Source of the DNA: Pristimantibacillus sp052113225
GTDB lineage: Bacteria > Bacillota > Bacilli > Paenibacillales > Paenibacillaceae
Direction: 5' to 3'
Length of the DNA: 64,000 bases
Assembly: GCF_052113225.1 (NCBI RefSeq)
Contig: NZ_JBFRCT010000007.1
Location: 124,001-188,000, forward strand
The number at the start of each line of letters is the position of its first letter. Positions within the stretch are counted from its first letter, which is position 1. Below are positions 1 to 8,220 of this stretch, piece after piece. The position numbers and the translations under genes were made by a program. Under the pieces are notes generated by a model. The model saw only the letters and a list, made by a program, of their open reading frames with translations, did no database searches and was not told the origin of the DNA.

Positions 1-48
1 GAATGTTACAATAGGCTATCGAAAAGGGAAGTAGGAGGTCTCAGAAGC

Positions 49-498
49 ATGTCAACGATTGTAATACGTGAAGCAGAGTTAAGGGATATAGATGATTTGT
101 CCACACTCTTCGAGGAACTGATGGAGGTTCCTTCTAATAAGGAAGCTATGAGTCGGCAGCTTGTGAAAATCACAAGCGACAGTCATTATTTTCTTGCCGC
201 GGCATGTGATGGGGATAAGGTGATTGGAACGGCAATGGGCATTGAGTGCTATGACCTCGTAGGAAACTGTTATCCATTCCTTGTCATCGAGAATGTTATT
301 GTCAGCTCAGACTATAGAGGACAAGGCGTAGGCAAACAGTTGATGCTCCACCTTGAGCAAGTTGCGAGGGAACGCGGCTGCAGCTATATTATCTTCGTAT
401 CGAGCGGGTATCGGGAGAAAGCTCATCAGTTTTATCGTACGCTTGGCTATTCAAGTGATAATCAAGGCTTTAAGAAGCAGCTGCGGGAATTGTCGTAA
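49..498 (+). CDS. GNAT family N-acetyltransferase
   Basis: A 149-residue single-domain GNAT protein, the usual family length. The acetyl-CoA pyrophosphate-binding motif (RGQGVGKQLM) lies near residue 90 and is followed by the C-terminal YRTLGY motif typical of the fold. The family moves an acetyl group from acetyl-CoA to an amine; the acceptor cannot be read from the sequence. TAGGAGG lies about 10 bases before the ATG. The gene precedes an efflux pump in the same direction, but a separate promoter seems to lie between them. Confidence 0.88.
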   Translation: MSTIVIREAELRDIDDLSTLFEELMEVPSNKEAMSRQLVKITSDSHYFLAAACDGDKVIGTAMGIECYDLVGNCYPFLVIENVIVSSDYRGQGVGKQLMLHLEQVARERGCSYIIFVSSGYREKAHQFYRTLGYSSDNQGFKKQLRELS

Positions 499-529
499 GG
501 CCAATTCACAAAGTGGATGTCGATTTAAT

Positions 530-558
530 TTGACAGTGACTTTCATTTTATATAGACT
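530..558 (+). promoter_or_regulatory. Putative sigma-A promoter for the efflux operon
   Basis: A perfect TTGACA at 530-535 is followed by TATAGA (15-base spacer) or TAGACT (17-base spacer). The stretch AGTGA ... TCACT brackets the -10 region and could be part of a TetR-type operator, since the regulator is encoded in the same operon. The promoter is read from sequence; the operator role is inference. Confidence 0.5.
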
Positions 559-592
559 CTCACTATGAACATTATTCAAGGGAGGGTCATCT

Positions 593-2125
593 TTGACACG
601 CACTAATAACAAAGCGTTAATTGTCACAGGCCTTATTATCGGACTTGTATTTTCTGAGCTCGATGAAACGGTAGTCAACACGGCTTTGCCGACCATTATC
701 CGGGATTTGAACGGATTGTCCTTATACGGCTGGGTAGCCGGTATCTATATGCTGACGATGACGGCCTTCATGCCGATTCTCGGCAAGCTGGCCGATCTGT
801 ACGGACGCAAGAAAATTTATATTCTCAGCATGAGCTTGTTTGTTGCTGGGTCAATTATCAGCGGCTTTGCCGATACTATGCCGATACTGCTTCTCGGACG
901 AGGTATTCAAGGAGTTGGCGCCGGCGGATTAATGCCGCTTGCCATGGTCATCTTCGGGGATATCTTCACCGTAGAGCAGCGCGCCAAGACGCAAGGTATC
1001 TTCGGAGCTATTATGTTTGTTCCGCAGCTGCTTGGACCACTGATCGGAGGATATTTTACACAGCATGTTTCGTGGCACTGGATCTTCTGGGTGAACATTC
1101 CTGTTGGTGTCTTAGCGGCTATCGTCTTGTCTGCAGGATTGCAGGAATCGAAGGGCGACAAGAACGTAAGTATCGACTGGGCCGGAGCATTACTGCTTGT
1201 AGGTGCGATTATTTCGCTGCTCATCACACCGGTGCTTCACGAAACGGAAAGCTATGCCTGGAGCTCGCCGATATTAATCAGCTTGTGGGTGCTTGGTGCC
1301 GTGCTTCTTGTAGCCTTCGTGCTTGTAGAACGTAAGGTGAGAGAACCGATTCTGCCGATGCATTTATTCAAAAATCGTACGTTTGTCGTCATCTCGTTAA
1401 TCATCTTTGTTATGGGGATTGGTCTGATGGGCTCATTCTCATCCTTCCCATTCTTCGCTCAAAATGTACTTGGCATGACACCAATCGCATCCGGCTACAT
1501 CACCTTGCCACTAATGGTCGGAGCTATTCTGTCCAGCATTATATCTGGTAGAATGATGACAAAGCTTCCTTACCGGAATATTTTTATCGTATCGATGGTG
1601 CTGCCTGCGATCGCGTTCTACCTGATGACAAGTCTAACGATGCATTCCAGCCTGATTGAGATCATTGTCTTCTTCCTTATTCTTGGTCTTGGCTTCGGGG
1701 TTATATTCAATAACAATCTAATTGTGCAGGAGTCTGTTGACAAGGAAAATAGTGGGATTGCGATTACGTCCGTCAGCTTGTTCCAATCCTTTGGATTTAC
1801 CATTGGCGTCAGTGTATTTGGCAGCTTGCTTGCTTCCAGCATTACTTCGGGAATGGGCAAGCTTGCTGGCACGGTGCCGGCTGACAGTATTGAAGAGCTG
1901 AGTCATGCCGCTCAAGGCGGTATTCCGAAGGGTCTCGATGCCGGTCTTATTGAGCAGATTAAAGGGGTCTTCTCAGAGGCCTTCCAGCATCTTTACTGGA
2001 TATCCTTCTTCTTCATACTTATCGTTCTTGTCATCTGCTTCTTTTTGAAGAAAGAAATACTGACAATATCTGAGAATAAAGAAAGCAACCTTCCTGAAGA
2101 GGGTGGAGCAACAATTGAAGCTTAA
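593..2125 (+). CDS. MFS drug efflux transporter, DHA2 (EmrB/QacA-like)
   Basis: A 510-residue protein with about 14 hydrophobic segments, the DHA2 topology of proton-coupled drug exporters in the cytoplasmic membrane. Conserved features include the N-terminal LDETVVNTALP motif (D1 motif of 14-TM exporters) near residue 22, GKLADLYGRKK (MFS motif A) near 63, and a motif C-like stretch (GPLIGGYF) near 147. The start is TTG, eight bases after GGGAGGG. The TetR gene follows 27 bases downstream and probably represses this operon. The drug substrate cannot be predicted. Confidence 0.9.
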   Translation: MTRTNNKALIVTGLIIGLVFSELDETVVNTALPTIIRDLNGLSLYGWVAGIYMLTMTAFMPILGKLADLYGRKKIYILSMSLFVAGSIISGFADTMPILLLGRGIQGVGAGGLMPLAMVIFGDIFTVEQRAKTQGIFGAIMFVPQLLGPLIGGYFTQHVSWHWIFWVNIPVGVLAAIVLSAGLQESKGDKNVSIDWAGALLLVGAIISLLITPVLHETESYAWSSPILISLWVLGAVLLVAFVLVERKVREPILPMHLFKNRTFVVISLIIFVMGIGLMGSFSSFPFFAQNVLGMTPIASGYITLPLMVGAILSSIISGRMMTKLPYRNIFIVSMVLPAIAFYLMTSLTMHSSLIEIIVFFLILGLGFGVIFNNNLIVQESVDKENSGIAITSVSLFQSFGFTIGVSVFGSLLASSITSGMGKLAGTVPADSIEELSHAAQGGIPKGLDAGLIEQIKGVFSEAFQHLYWISFFFILIVLVICFFLKKEILTISENKESNLPEEGGATIEA

Positions 2126-2152
2126 TTTTGATAGAGATAAGGAGTTTCTGCC

Positions 2153-2773
2153 ATGCACCCGGGTCATTCAGAGCCAGAATCGGTTAAAATCGGACTTCGC
2201 GAGAAGAAAAAACAAAAGACGCGTTTGACGCTGCAGCAGCAGGCTTTGCGCCTGTTCCGCGAGCAGGGCTATCAGGCGACGACAATTGAGCAGATCGCGG
2301 AGGCGAGCGAGATTTCGCCAAGTACTTTCTTCAGGTATTTCCCGACGAAAGAAGCACTTGTACTGGAGGATGATTATGATCCGATCCTTATTCGTGCTTT
2401 TCAGAATCAGCCTCCTGATCTGAGCCTGATTCAAGCGTTCCGTGCGGCTTTACGTGCTGGGTTTGAAGAGATTCCTGAAGATGACAAAGAGGCCATGCAG
2501 GGACGGATGAGGCTGATGGTATCCGTTCCTGAGCTGCGTGCGGCATCACTGCTCCAAATGAATGATACGCTGCTGATGTTTGCAACGATTGTGTCTGAAC
2601 GAACGGGACGTTCTAAAGATGATTTCGAGGTGCTTACATTCTGCGGCGCAATAATAGGGGCGGTAATGTCTGTACAAATGTATTGCCTCGAACATGAGGA
2701 AGCCGATTTTATGGTCAAGGTCGACGAGGCATTGGCTCATCTGGAATCGGGATTATCGCTGGGGAATAAATAA
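2153..2773 (+). CDS. TetR family transcriptional regulator
   Basis: A 206-residue regulator. The N-terminal TetR helix-turn-helix is clear (IAEASEISPSTFFRYFPTK, residues about 45-63), followed by a divergent ligand-binding domain of TetR_C type. It is cotranscribed with the upstream DHA2 exporter, the classic arrangement for a drug-responsive repressor of its own operon. AAGGAG lies eight bases before the ATG, and a strong terminator closes the unit. Confidence 0.9.
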   Translation: MHPGHSEPESVKIGLREKKKQKTRLTLQQQALRLFREQGYQATTIEQIAEASEISPSTFFRYFPTKEALVLEDDYDPILIRAFQNQPPDLSLIQAFRAALRAGFEEIPEDDKEAMQGRMRLMVSVPELRAASLLQMNDTLLMFATIVSERTGRSKDDFEVLTFCGAIIGAVMSVQMYCLEHEEADFMVKVDEALAHLESGLSLGNK

Positions 2774-2784
2774 TATTGGATACA

Positions 2785-2826
2785 AAAAGAAGAACCGGCT
2801 GCTGCTGCAGCCGGTTCTTCTTTTTT
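2785..2826 (+). terminator. Intrinsic terminator after the tetR gene
   Basis: A long GC-rich stem (GAAGAACCGGCTGC / GCAGCCGGTTCTTC) is followed by a T run. It lies just after the TetR stop codon and closes the efflux operon. Confidence 0.9.
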
Positions 2827-2938
2827 CATAGTGAAAAATGTATGATTTTTACCAAATTCGGCATTCTAGATGAATCACGGATAACAGAGCTTTTTTATAA
2901 TGAGAAGATGGCTTAATCCCGCTGGGAGGTGTTAATGG

Positions 2939-3946
2939 TTGCCTGCGTACCGCAAGCTGGTGCCTACGGTGCTTAAGATCGCTGTACTCGCCGTTGTTGT
3001 TGTATTTATCGTCCGCAACATTCCGCTTAAGCTGGAGGACATTACTTCGTTTATGGTGAATGCGAACGGCCGATTCTATCTGTCTCTGCTCTTATTTGCG
3101 ATTTTTCTAATGCTTCAAGCTGGAATCTGGGTGCTTATCGTTAATGCCTCCTTATCCGATTCCGGCAGGCTGGCAGGTGGAACAAAAGGGCTTCCTATGC
3201 TGCAAGGGCTTCGTATATTTATTGAGACCCAATTCGGCAAATACATACCCGGAGGCTTCTGGAACGTCGCAGGCCGTATCGTTATGGCGACCAAAGCAGG
3301 GATTCCACTTGATGCACAATTTGCGGCTATCATATACGAGAATATTTTGCTTATTGCTGCGGCACTTGTGTATGCGATGATGCTGATTGTCAGTCTGCAT
3401 ATCGTACCGCTATGGGTAGGGCTGCTGCTAGCTGCTGTATTTGTGGTCATTTACTTGTTTTATACCCCGCTGACAGCGCTCTTCAAAAACTTGTTTGTCC
3501 GTGCTTCACGCTGGAGATTTCTGCAGCGGATGATCGGGAAGATGACGAAGTCATTCGGCGGTGTAGAGATGACTGGTTCGGAGGTAAGCCTCACCCGCAA
3601 TCAGTTTTTCGTCTACTTGAGCTGCTTTCTTGGCAGCCATTTCATTATGGGGATTGCTTTCTGGATGCTGACAAACAGCTTTGATAAAGGGAAAGTAGGC
3701 TTGTTTTATGCCGCAGGGACGTTCGCAACCTCTTGGCTTCTTGGTCTTGTTAGTCCACTGCCGGGCGGGCTTGGTGTACGCGAAGGCTTTCTCGTCTATT
3801 TCTTGTCGCTCAAGCTGGGAACGGAAACGGCACTTCAAATTTCAGTGATTGCAAGGCTGTGGAACATTATGGCTGAGGTGTTGTTCTGGGCGATTATTCG
3901 GGCTGTCAGCATGCTGGCTAGGAGGGAGAAGGTTTATGAAACGTAG
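2939..3946 (+). CDS. UPF0104 / LPG synthase TM-type flippase-like membrane protein
   Basis: A 335-residue polytopic protein with about eight membrane segments. It matches the lysylphosphatidylglycerol synthase transmembrane (UPF0104) family, including the conserved tail with the SPLPGGLGVREG signature near residues 270-283. It has no soluble MprF-type transferase domain. The start is TTG at 2939, eight bases after GGGAGGT; the upstream ATG at 2935 is out of frame. It overlaps the next glycosyltransferase gene by 11 bases, suggesting a joint role in making or moving a membrane glycolipid or cell-surface glycan. That role is inference. Confidence 0.82.
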   Translation: MPAYRKLVPTVLKIAVLAVVVVFIVRNIPLKLEDITSFMVNANGRFYLSLLLFAIFLMLQAGIWVLIVNASLSDSGRLAGGTKGLPMLQGLRIFIETQFGKYIPGGFWNVAGRIVMATKAGIPLDAQFAAIIYENILLIAAALVYAMMLIVSLHIVPLWVGLLLAAVFVVIYLFYTPLTALFKNLFVRASRWRFLQRMIGKMTKSFGGVEMTGSEVSLTRNQFFVYLSCFLGSHFIMGIAFWMLTNSFDKGKVGLFYAAGTFATSWLLGLVSPLPGGLGVREGFLVYFLSLKLGTETALQISVIARLWNIMAEVLFWAIIRAVSMLARREKVYET

Positions 3947-5138
3947 GAAAATCGTGCTTGTTGCGGGGGTATTTCCGCCAGGTATCGGAGGTATGCAGAA
4001 TTACTATTATAATCTGTCCAAACATACGAAGCATGATATGACCGTTATCGCTCCGGATTATCCAGGCAGTGATGTATTCGACGAGGGGCAGCCATACCGG
4101 ATTGTTAGAGGGTCCTTCATGCGTAGGGAAAAAGTAGATGTAACAAGCTGGGGGCAGCTGTTCCGGCAGGTAAAGAAGACACTTCGCAAGGAAGAACCGG
4201 ATGTAACCGTATATGGTTATGTCCTCATTGGCTTTATAGGTTTGTTATTTAAAATAGTTGGCCGGCGTCGTTATATGATCTCGGTTCATGGTATGGATAT
4301 GCTCATGTTCCGAAGATTCATAGGCCTTAATCAACTTGTGAAGTTAATTCTGCGTAAGGCGGATGGCGTGCTGGCGAACAGCGAGTTTACACGAAGATTG
4401 GTAGAGGAATATGGCGTTGATGCTGGGAGGATCGGGATTGTTCACCCTGGCGTAGAAAGCTTATTCGAGCAAAGGCCAATGGATGAAGAGTTAAGAAGAC
4501 AGCATGATCTGGAGGGGAAGTATGTTCTGTTATCCGTAGGGCGGCTTGTTACCCGAAAGGGACATGATCGGGTTATTGAAGCGCTGCCGGCAATCATTCG
4601 TCATATTCCTAATGCAGTCTATATGATCGTTGGAGATGGACCGGAGCTTGGCCGGCTGGAGAAGCTGGCGGAGACGGTTGGTGTTGCGGGCAAGGTTCGT
4701 TTTGTCGGGGGAGTCAGCGGCTCGGAACGGCTGAATGATTATTATAATCTGGCGAATCAGTTCATCATGGTTAGCCGACAGCTTGAAAAAGGGGATGCGG
4801 AAGGATTCGGTATCGTCTATCTGGAGGCGGCCTCCGCCCGTGTGCCTGTCATTGCAGGTCGTTCCGGAGGAGCTTCGGAGGCGGTACTGGACGGCGTGAC
4901 GGGACTGCTCGTAGAACCCCAATCGCTCCTCGGAATTACGGATGCCGTTGTACGTCTTGCCAGCGATACTCCGCTGAGAGAAAGGCTCGTACGCGAAGGC
5001 TATAAACGCACCAAGCTGCAATTTCAGCACGAGGTGCTGGCCGAGGTGTTTGATCAATACGCCGGGCGGATATGCTCCCGTCCGTCCGCGAATTATAAGC
5101 GGGCTGAGAAAAGCGCATTCGAGCGGATGCGCTCGTAA
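3936..5138 (+). CDS. Glycosyltransferase family 4-like (GT-B fold)
   Basis: A 400-residue GT-B glycosyltransferase. The N-terminal acceptor domain begins KIVLVAGVFPPGIGGMQ, and the C-terminal GT4 nucleotide-sugar domain carries LLSVGRLVTRKGHD and the E-x7-E-like motif (EGFGIVYLEAASARVPVIAG). It should transfer a sugar from an activated donor at the inner membrane face. The ATG at 3936, after GGAGGGAGAAGG, is a better start than a long in-frame extension overlapping the upstream gene. It is translationally coupled to the UPF0104 gene. The acceptor is unknown. Confidence 0.87.
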   Translation: MKRRKIVLVAGVFPPGIGGMQNYYYNLSKHTKHDMTVIAPDYPGSDVFDEGQPYRIVRGSFMRREKVDVTSWGQLFRQVKKTLRKEEPDVTVYGYVLIGFIGLLFKIVGRRRYMISVHGMDMLMFRRFIGLNQLVKLILRKADGVLANSEFTRRLVEEYGVDAGRIGIVHPGVESLFEQRPMDEELRRQHDLEGKYVLLSVGRLVTRKGHDRVIEALPAIIRHIPNAVYMIVGDGPELGRLEKLAETVGVAGKVRFVGGVSGSERLNDYYNLANQFIMVSRQLEKGDAEGFGIVYLEAASARVPVIAGRSGGASEAVLDGVTGLLVEPQSLLGITDAVVRLASDTPLRERLVREGYKRTKLQFQHEVLAEVFDQYAGRICSRPSANYKRAEKSAFERMRS

Positions 5139-5146
5139 ATATGGAG

Positions 5147-5184
5147 AAGCGCTGAATAGCCGGAAGGGCTGTTCAGCGCTTTTT
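5147..5184 (+). terminator. Intrinsic terminator after the glycosyltransferase
   Basis: The stem AAGCGCTGAATAGCC pairs with GGCTGTTCAGCGCTT and is followed by TTTTGTTTT. It closes the two-gene unit and faces the convergent MFS gene. Confidence 0.88.
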
Positions 5185-5201
5185 GTTTTGTAATACGGCA
5201 G

Positions 5202-6407
5202 TTATTTTTTCATTCGATGAATTAACCATACGGAGAAACTGAGAAGTCCAACGATTCCACCCGCGACGCATACTCCTGTCCAGCCTGCTATATGCCAGGC
5301 GTAACTTCCGACGGAGGAGCCGATCGCTCCACCAAGGAAGGTGGTTACCATCTGGACTGTATTCAGACGGCTTCGAGCTGGAGGTTCAAGCGCATATATG
5401 CGGGTTTGGTTGGCGACTTGTGTACCTTGCACGCCAAGGTCTAATAATATGACGCCTAGAATGAGCGCCCATAACATGCTTCCAAATAAGCCAAACAGCA
5501 GATAGGCGAAGATGTTGAGCGAGATTAAAGCGCCGATCATCCACTTGGTAGGGATACGGTCAGCCATTCTTCCGACGAATGGTGCTCCTAATGCTCCGGC
5601 TGCGCCAATCAGGCCGAATAAACCGGCGATTTGGCTGCTGTAATGATAAGGTTCACCTTCTACGTAGAACGATAAAGCAGTCCAAAAGATGCTGAAAGCC
5701 GCAAAATTTGCAGCTCCAATCAATGCGGATTCCCGCAAAGTCGCATAGCGTTTCACAAGCTGTCCCATGGAGGAGAGCAGCTGTCCATAATTGAGGTTAG
5801 CAGCTGCCCGGCTGACAGGCAGCTTCATTCGGAGCAAAATAAGCAGGGCCAGCATCGCTGCTGCGGCAAGTCCATACATAAAGCGCCAGCCCCAGGTTCC
5901 ACCGATTAGACCGGATACCGTTCTTGTGAGCAGGATGCCAAGCAGCAGTCCGCTTGTGACAGTACCGACGGCTTTTCCTTGCTGGCCTGGGGAGGCTAGT
6001 GTCGCCGCGAGCGGGATAAGAATCTGCGGGACAATTGTCGTTATACCAATTGCGAAGCTGGCGATATACAGCCAGGCAAGATTTTGTGCGGCAGCTGCCC
6101 CAACAAGGGAGAGACAGACAAGAGATAGCAGGACAGTAATGAGTCCTTTGCGTTCCTTAATGTCGCCAAGTGGAACGAAGAGGAACATCCCAAGCGCGTA
6201 ACCAATCTGGGTGCAGGTTGAGACAAGACCAATCTCATCGGGCTGCACCCCGAATGAGCGCCCGATATCTGCAAGCAGCGGTTGGTTGTAATACAAGTTA
6301 GCGACGGTCATGCCAGCGGTAAAAGCCATAAGGAGCAGCAGACCCTTGGATAAAGAGCTATTTGCCGCTGGTGCCGCCGGGGTGTGAAGGGTATGAGTAG
6401 ATGACAT
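5202..6407 (-). CDS. MFS transporter, 12-TM exporter
   Basis: A 401-residue MFS protein with about 12 hydrophobic segments. Motif A-like sequences are seen (VPLGDIKERK near residue 78; FVGRMADRIPTK in the second half). It resembles the YnfM/arabinose-efflux-like branch, usually proton-coupled exporters of small molecules or drugs. The ATG follows AAAGGA. A 40-base near-perfect inverted repeat sits only 26-65 bases upstream of the start codon, either in its leader or as an operator. Substrate unknown. Confidence 0.87.
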   Translation of the reverse strand: MSSTHTLHTPAAPAANSSLSKGLLLLMAFTAGMTVANLYYNQPLLADIGRSFGVQPDEIGLVSTCTQIGYALGMFLFVPLGDIKERKGLITVLLSLVCLSLVGAAAAQNLAWLYIASFAIGITTIVPQILIPLAATLASPGQQGKAVGTVTSGLLLGILLTRTVSGLIGGTWGWRFMYGLAAAAMLALLILLRMKLPVSRAAANLNYGQLLSSMGQLVKRYATLRESALIGAANFAAFSIFWTALSFYVEGEPYHYSSQIAGLFGLIGAAGALGAPFVGRMADRIPTKWMIGALISLNIFAYLLFGLFGSMLWALILGVILLDLGVQGTQVANQTRIYALEPPARSRLNTVQMVTTFLGGAIGSSVGSYAWHIAGWTGVCVAGGIVGLLSFSVWLIHRMKK

Positions 6408-6432
6408 GGAGACGAGTTCCTTTCACTGCTTC

Positions 6433-6472
6433 GGTTGTTTCGATCGAGTGTCACACTCGACTCGAAACAACC
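6433..6472. repeat. 40-bp palindromic element (short form of GGTTRTTTCGRTCGAGTG family)
   Basis: The arms GGTTGTTTCGATCGAGTG (6433-6450) and CACTCGACTCGAAACAACC (6454-6472) pair with a single one-base bulge around a three-base loop. The same arm sequence recurs, in a longer form, between the two ssu genes at 39671-39778. It lies in the 5' region of the minus-strand MFS gene. Confidence 0.8.
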
Positions 6473-6568
6473 TTCGCTTACATTAAATTATATAAGACAG
6501 CTCCTATTATATCATGGTACTATTTGGGTACAACTGGAAAATGTAATGAGTGATAGGAGGCTGTAAAT

Positions 6569-6838
6569 ATGATGTATTTTGGCTTAACCGCAATGGCTTT
6601 CATTTTTCTTCTGCTTATCTTCCGGCTCATCAAGTATAAGCTAACCAAGTACAATAGAGAGCATTTTGGATTAAGTGCTATTTTTATCTGGCTAAATGTA
6701 TCTTTTCACAGAGAGTTTGATTATCCTAATCTTTTCTTCGGCTTCATTCTAGCCATCGGTCTGATCCTTCTGCTCCTATTTATATACGGTTTGTACTTAA
6801 ACAAAAGCTATTCAAATAATAGACCAAGTCGTCATTAG
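6569..6838 (+). CDS. Small membrane protein, unknown function
   Basis: An 89-residue protein with a hydrophobic N-terminal helix (about residues 4-22) and a second strong hydrophobic stretch (about 54-76), separated by a basic region. I do not recognise a family. GATAGGAGG lies about nine bases before the ATG, supporting translation. It stands alone, upstream of an array of palindromic repeats, with no obvious functional partner. Confidence 0.6.
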   Translation: MMYFGLTAMAFIFLLLIFRLIKYKLTKYNREHFGLSAIFIWLNVSFHREFDYPNLFFGFILAIGLILLLLFIYGLYLNKSYSNNRPSRH

Positions 6839-6866
6839 TAGTCCTGCACAGCCCAAGTTACGAATC

Positions 6867-7141
6867 CTTAACGATGTGGCACATCGTATAGAAGCCTCTA
6901 GCGCGACTTTTTAACGACCTAAACGATGCCGCACATCGTTAAGGTCGTTCCTTTTGCTCGAAATCGGCCGAAAATGGGAGTTTGCAGGTGTCTTAACGAT
7001 GTGGCACATCGTATAGAGGCCTCTAGTGCGACTTTTTAACGACCTTAACGATGTCGCACATCGTTAAGGTTGTTCTTTTTACGTAAATTAGCCCAAAATT
7101 GGGAGCTTGGAGGTGTCTTAACGATGCGGCGCATCGTTAAG
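6867..7141. repeat. 125-bp tandem repeat carrying AACGATG palindromes
   Basis: Two full units start at 6867 and 6992 and a partial third starts at 7117, giving an exact 125-base period. Each unit holds two hairpins: ACGATGTG-G-CACATCGT, and a longer one with 17-base arms (AACGACCTTAACGATGT / ACATCGTTAAGGTYGTT) ending in a T-rich stretch that could terminate transcription. Related palindromes recur at 47762-47964. No gene was found between 6839 and 7223. Confidence 0.85.
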
Positions 7142-7181
7142 TATAGGCTGGCAACGAAAATACTGAGCTCCTGCATAACCG

Positions 7182-7222
7182 AAAAAGGCAGTTCAATGCA
7201 ATAGCATTGGGACTGCCTTTTT
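7182..7222 (-). terminator. Terminator downstream of the PAS-GGDEF gene
   Basis: The stem AAAAAGGCAGT / ACTGCCTTTTT has an inner CAATGC / GCATTG extension. On the minus strand it ends in a T run directly after the PAS-GGDEF stop codon. Confidence 0.85.
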
Positions 7223-7223
7223 G

Positions 7224-8195
7224 TTACGCATTGTAGAAGGTAACCCGGTTTCGCCCATTATTTTTCGAGAGATATAGGGCCTGGTCTGCTTGCTGGAGTA
7301 AGGATTGATCGGTGTCCTCCGGTAAATAGGTTGCAGCGCCAATGCTGACGGTGATCTGCAATTCACCAAGTGGTGTAGACTCCGTGGCGGAGCGGTACCT
7401 TTCTGCTACGAGAAGTGTTTGCTCCTGGTCAAGCCGCGGCAGCAAAATAACGAACTCCTCACCGCCGAACCGGGCAACGACGGAATCCTCCGCCGACTGC
7501 TTCTGCAGCAGCTCCGCCAGTTGGGAAAGTACCAGGTCTCCAACAGGGTGACCGTATGTATCGTTAATGGATTTGAATCGGTCGATATCAATGATGCAAA
7601 GGGAGAAGACTTCTCCGGTTTCCTGAGACTTAGCTATACATTTCTGTAATTGTTCCTGGAAGAACCTGCGGTTCTTGAGGCCAGTCAAAGGATCTGTTGA
7701 GGCTAACATCTCCAGCTTTTCGTTTAATTCCAGCAGCTCCTGCTGTTTTTTCTCGTACTGGACATGCAGCAGTTCGAGTCTTTGATTCGCCTCATTTGTT
7801 TCCTGGTACAAGGCTTCGAGCCGCTGCTTAGTCTGCATGATGTCCTTCTCATGCTCGATCCGCTTACGCATTTCGAGAGCGACACAGTCGATTACCGTTA
7901 CGCCGTCACGCTCTCTGCGAATCCCATTCAGCAGAACGGGCAGCTCCTTACCATCCTTGGTGCGGAACGAAAAGTACATCTCATTGACCTGGCCATAGAG
8001 CTGGATATAGGGGTAGAAGCAGGTGTGGAAAAACATTTTATTCGTCACCGACATGGTTAATTCAATATGCCGTTCCAGCAGCTCCTCGCGGTCATATCCA
8101 AGCATCGTTAACAGTGTCTGATTGACCGCTTGAACTTGTCCCTTTGCCGTAATGGAGAAATAACCGCAAGGGGCTTCATTTAATAAGGTATCCAT
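7224..8195 (-). CDS. PAS-GGDEF diguanylate cyclase with RsbP-like PAS domain
   Basis: A 323-residue protein. An N-terminal PAS domain (about residues 1-105; NEAPCGYFSITAKGQVQAVN) is followed by a coiled coil (about 110-160) and a GGDEF domain with TDPLTGLKNRRFF and the active-site GGEEF. It should make cyclic di-GMP from two GTP. The inhibitory I-site RxxD expected just before GGEEF reads AEDS, so product inhibition is probably absent. The PAS domain strongly resembles that of B. subtilis RsbP, and the gene lies 25 bases after an RsbQ-type hydrolase. The PP2C phosphatase output of RsbP is therefore replaced here by a cyclase. Confidence 0.92.
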   Translation of the reverse strand: MDTLLNEAPCGYFSITAKGQVQAVNQTLLTMLGYDREELLERHIELTMSVTNKMFFHTCFYPYIQLYGQVNEMYFSFRTKDGKELPVLLNGIRRERDGVTVIDCVALEMRKRIEHEKDIMQTKQRLEALYQETNEANQRLELLHVQYEKKQQELLELNEKLEMLASTDPLTGLKNRRFFQEQLQKCIAKSQETGEVFSLCIIDIDRFKSINDTYGHPVGDLVLSQLAELLQKQSAEDSVVARFGGEEFVILLPRLDQEQTLLVAERYRSATESTPLGELQITVSIGAATYLPEDTDQSLLQQADQALYLSKNNGRNRVTFYNA

Positions 8196-8220
8196 TCAAA
8201 TAACTGCCTTTCATAACAGA

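Noticed and set aside
6867..7141. CRISPR array
   Set aside because: Repeats are long palindromes with conserved rather than unique spacers, and no cas genes lie nearby.
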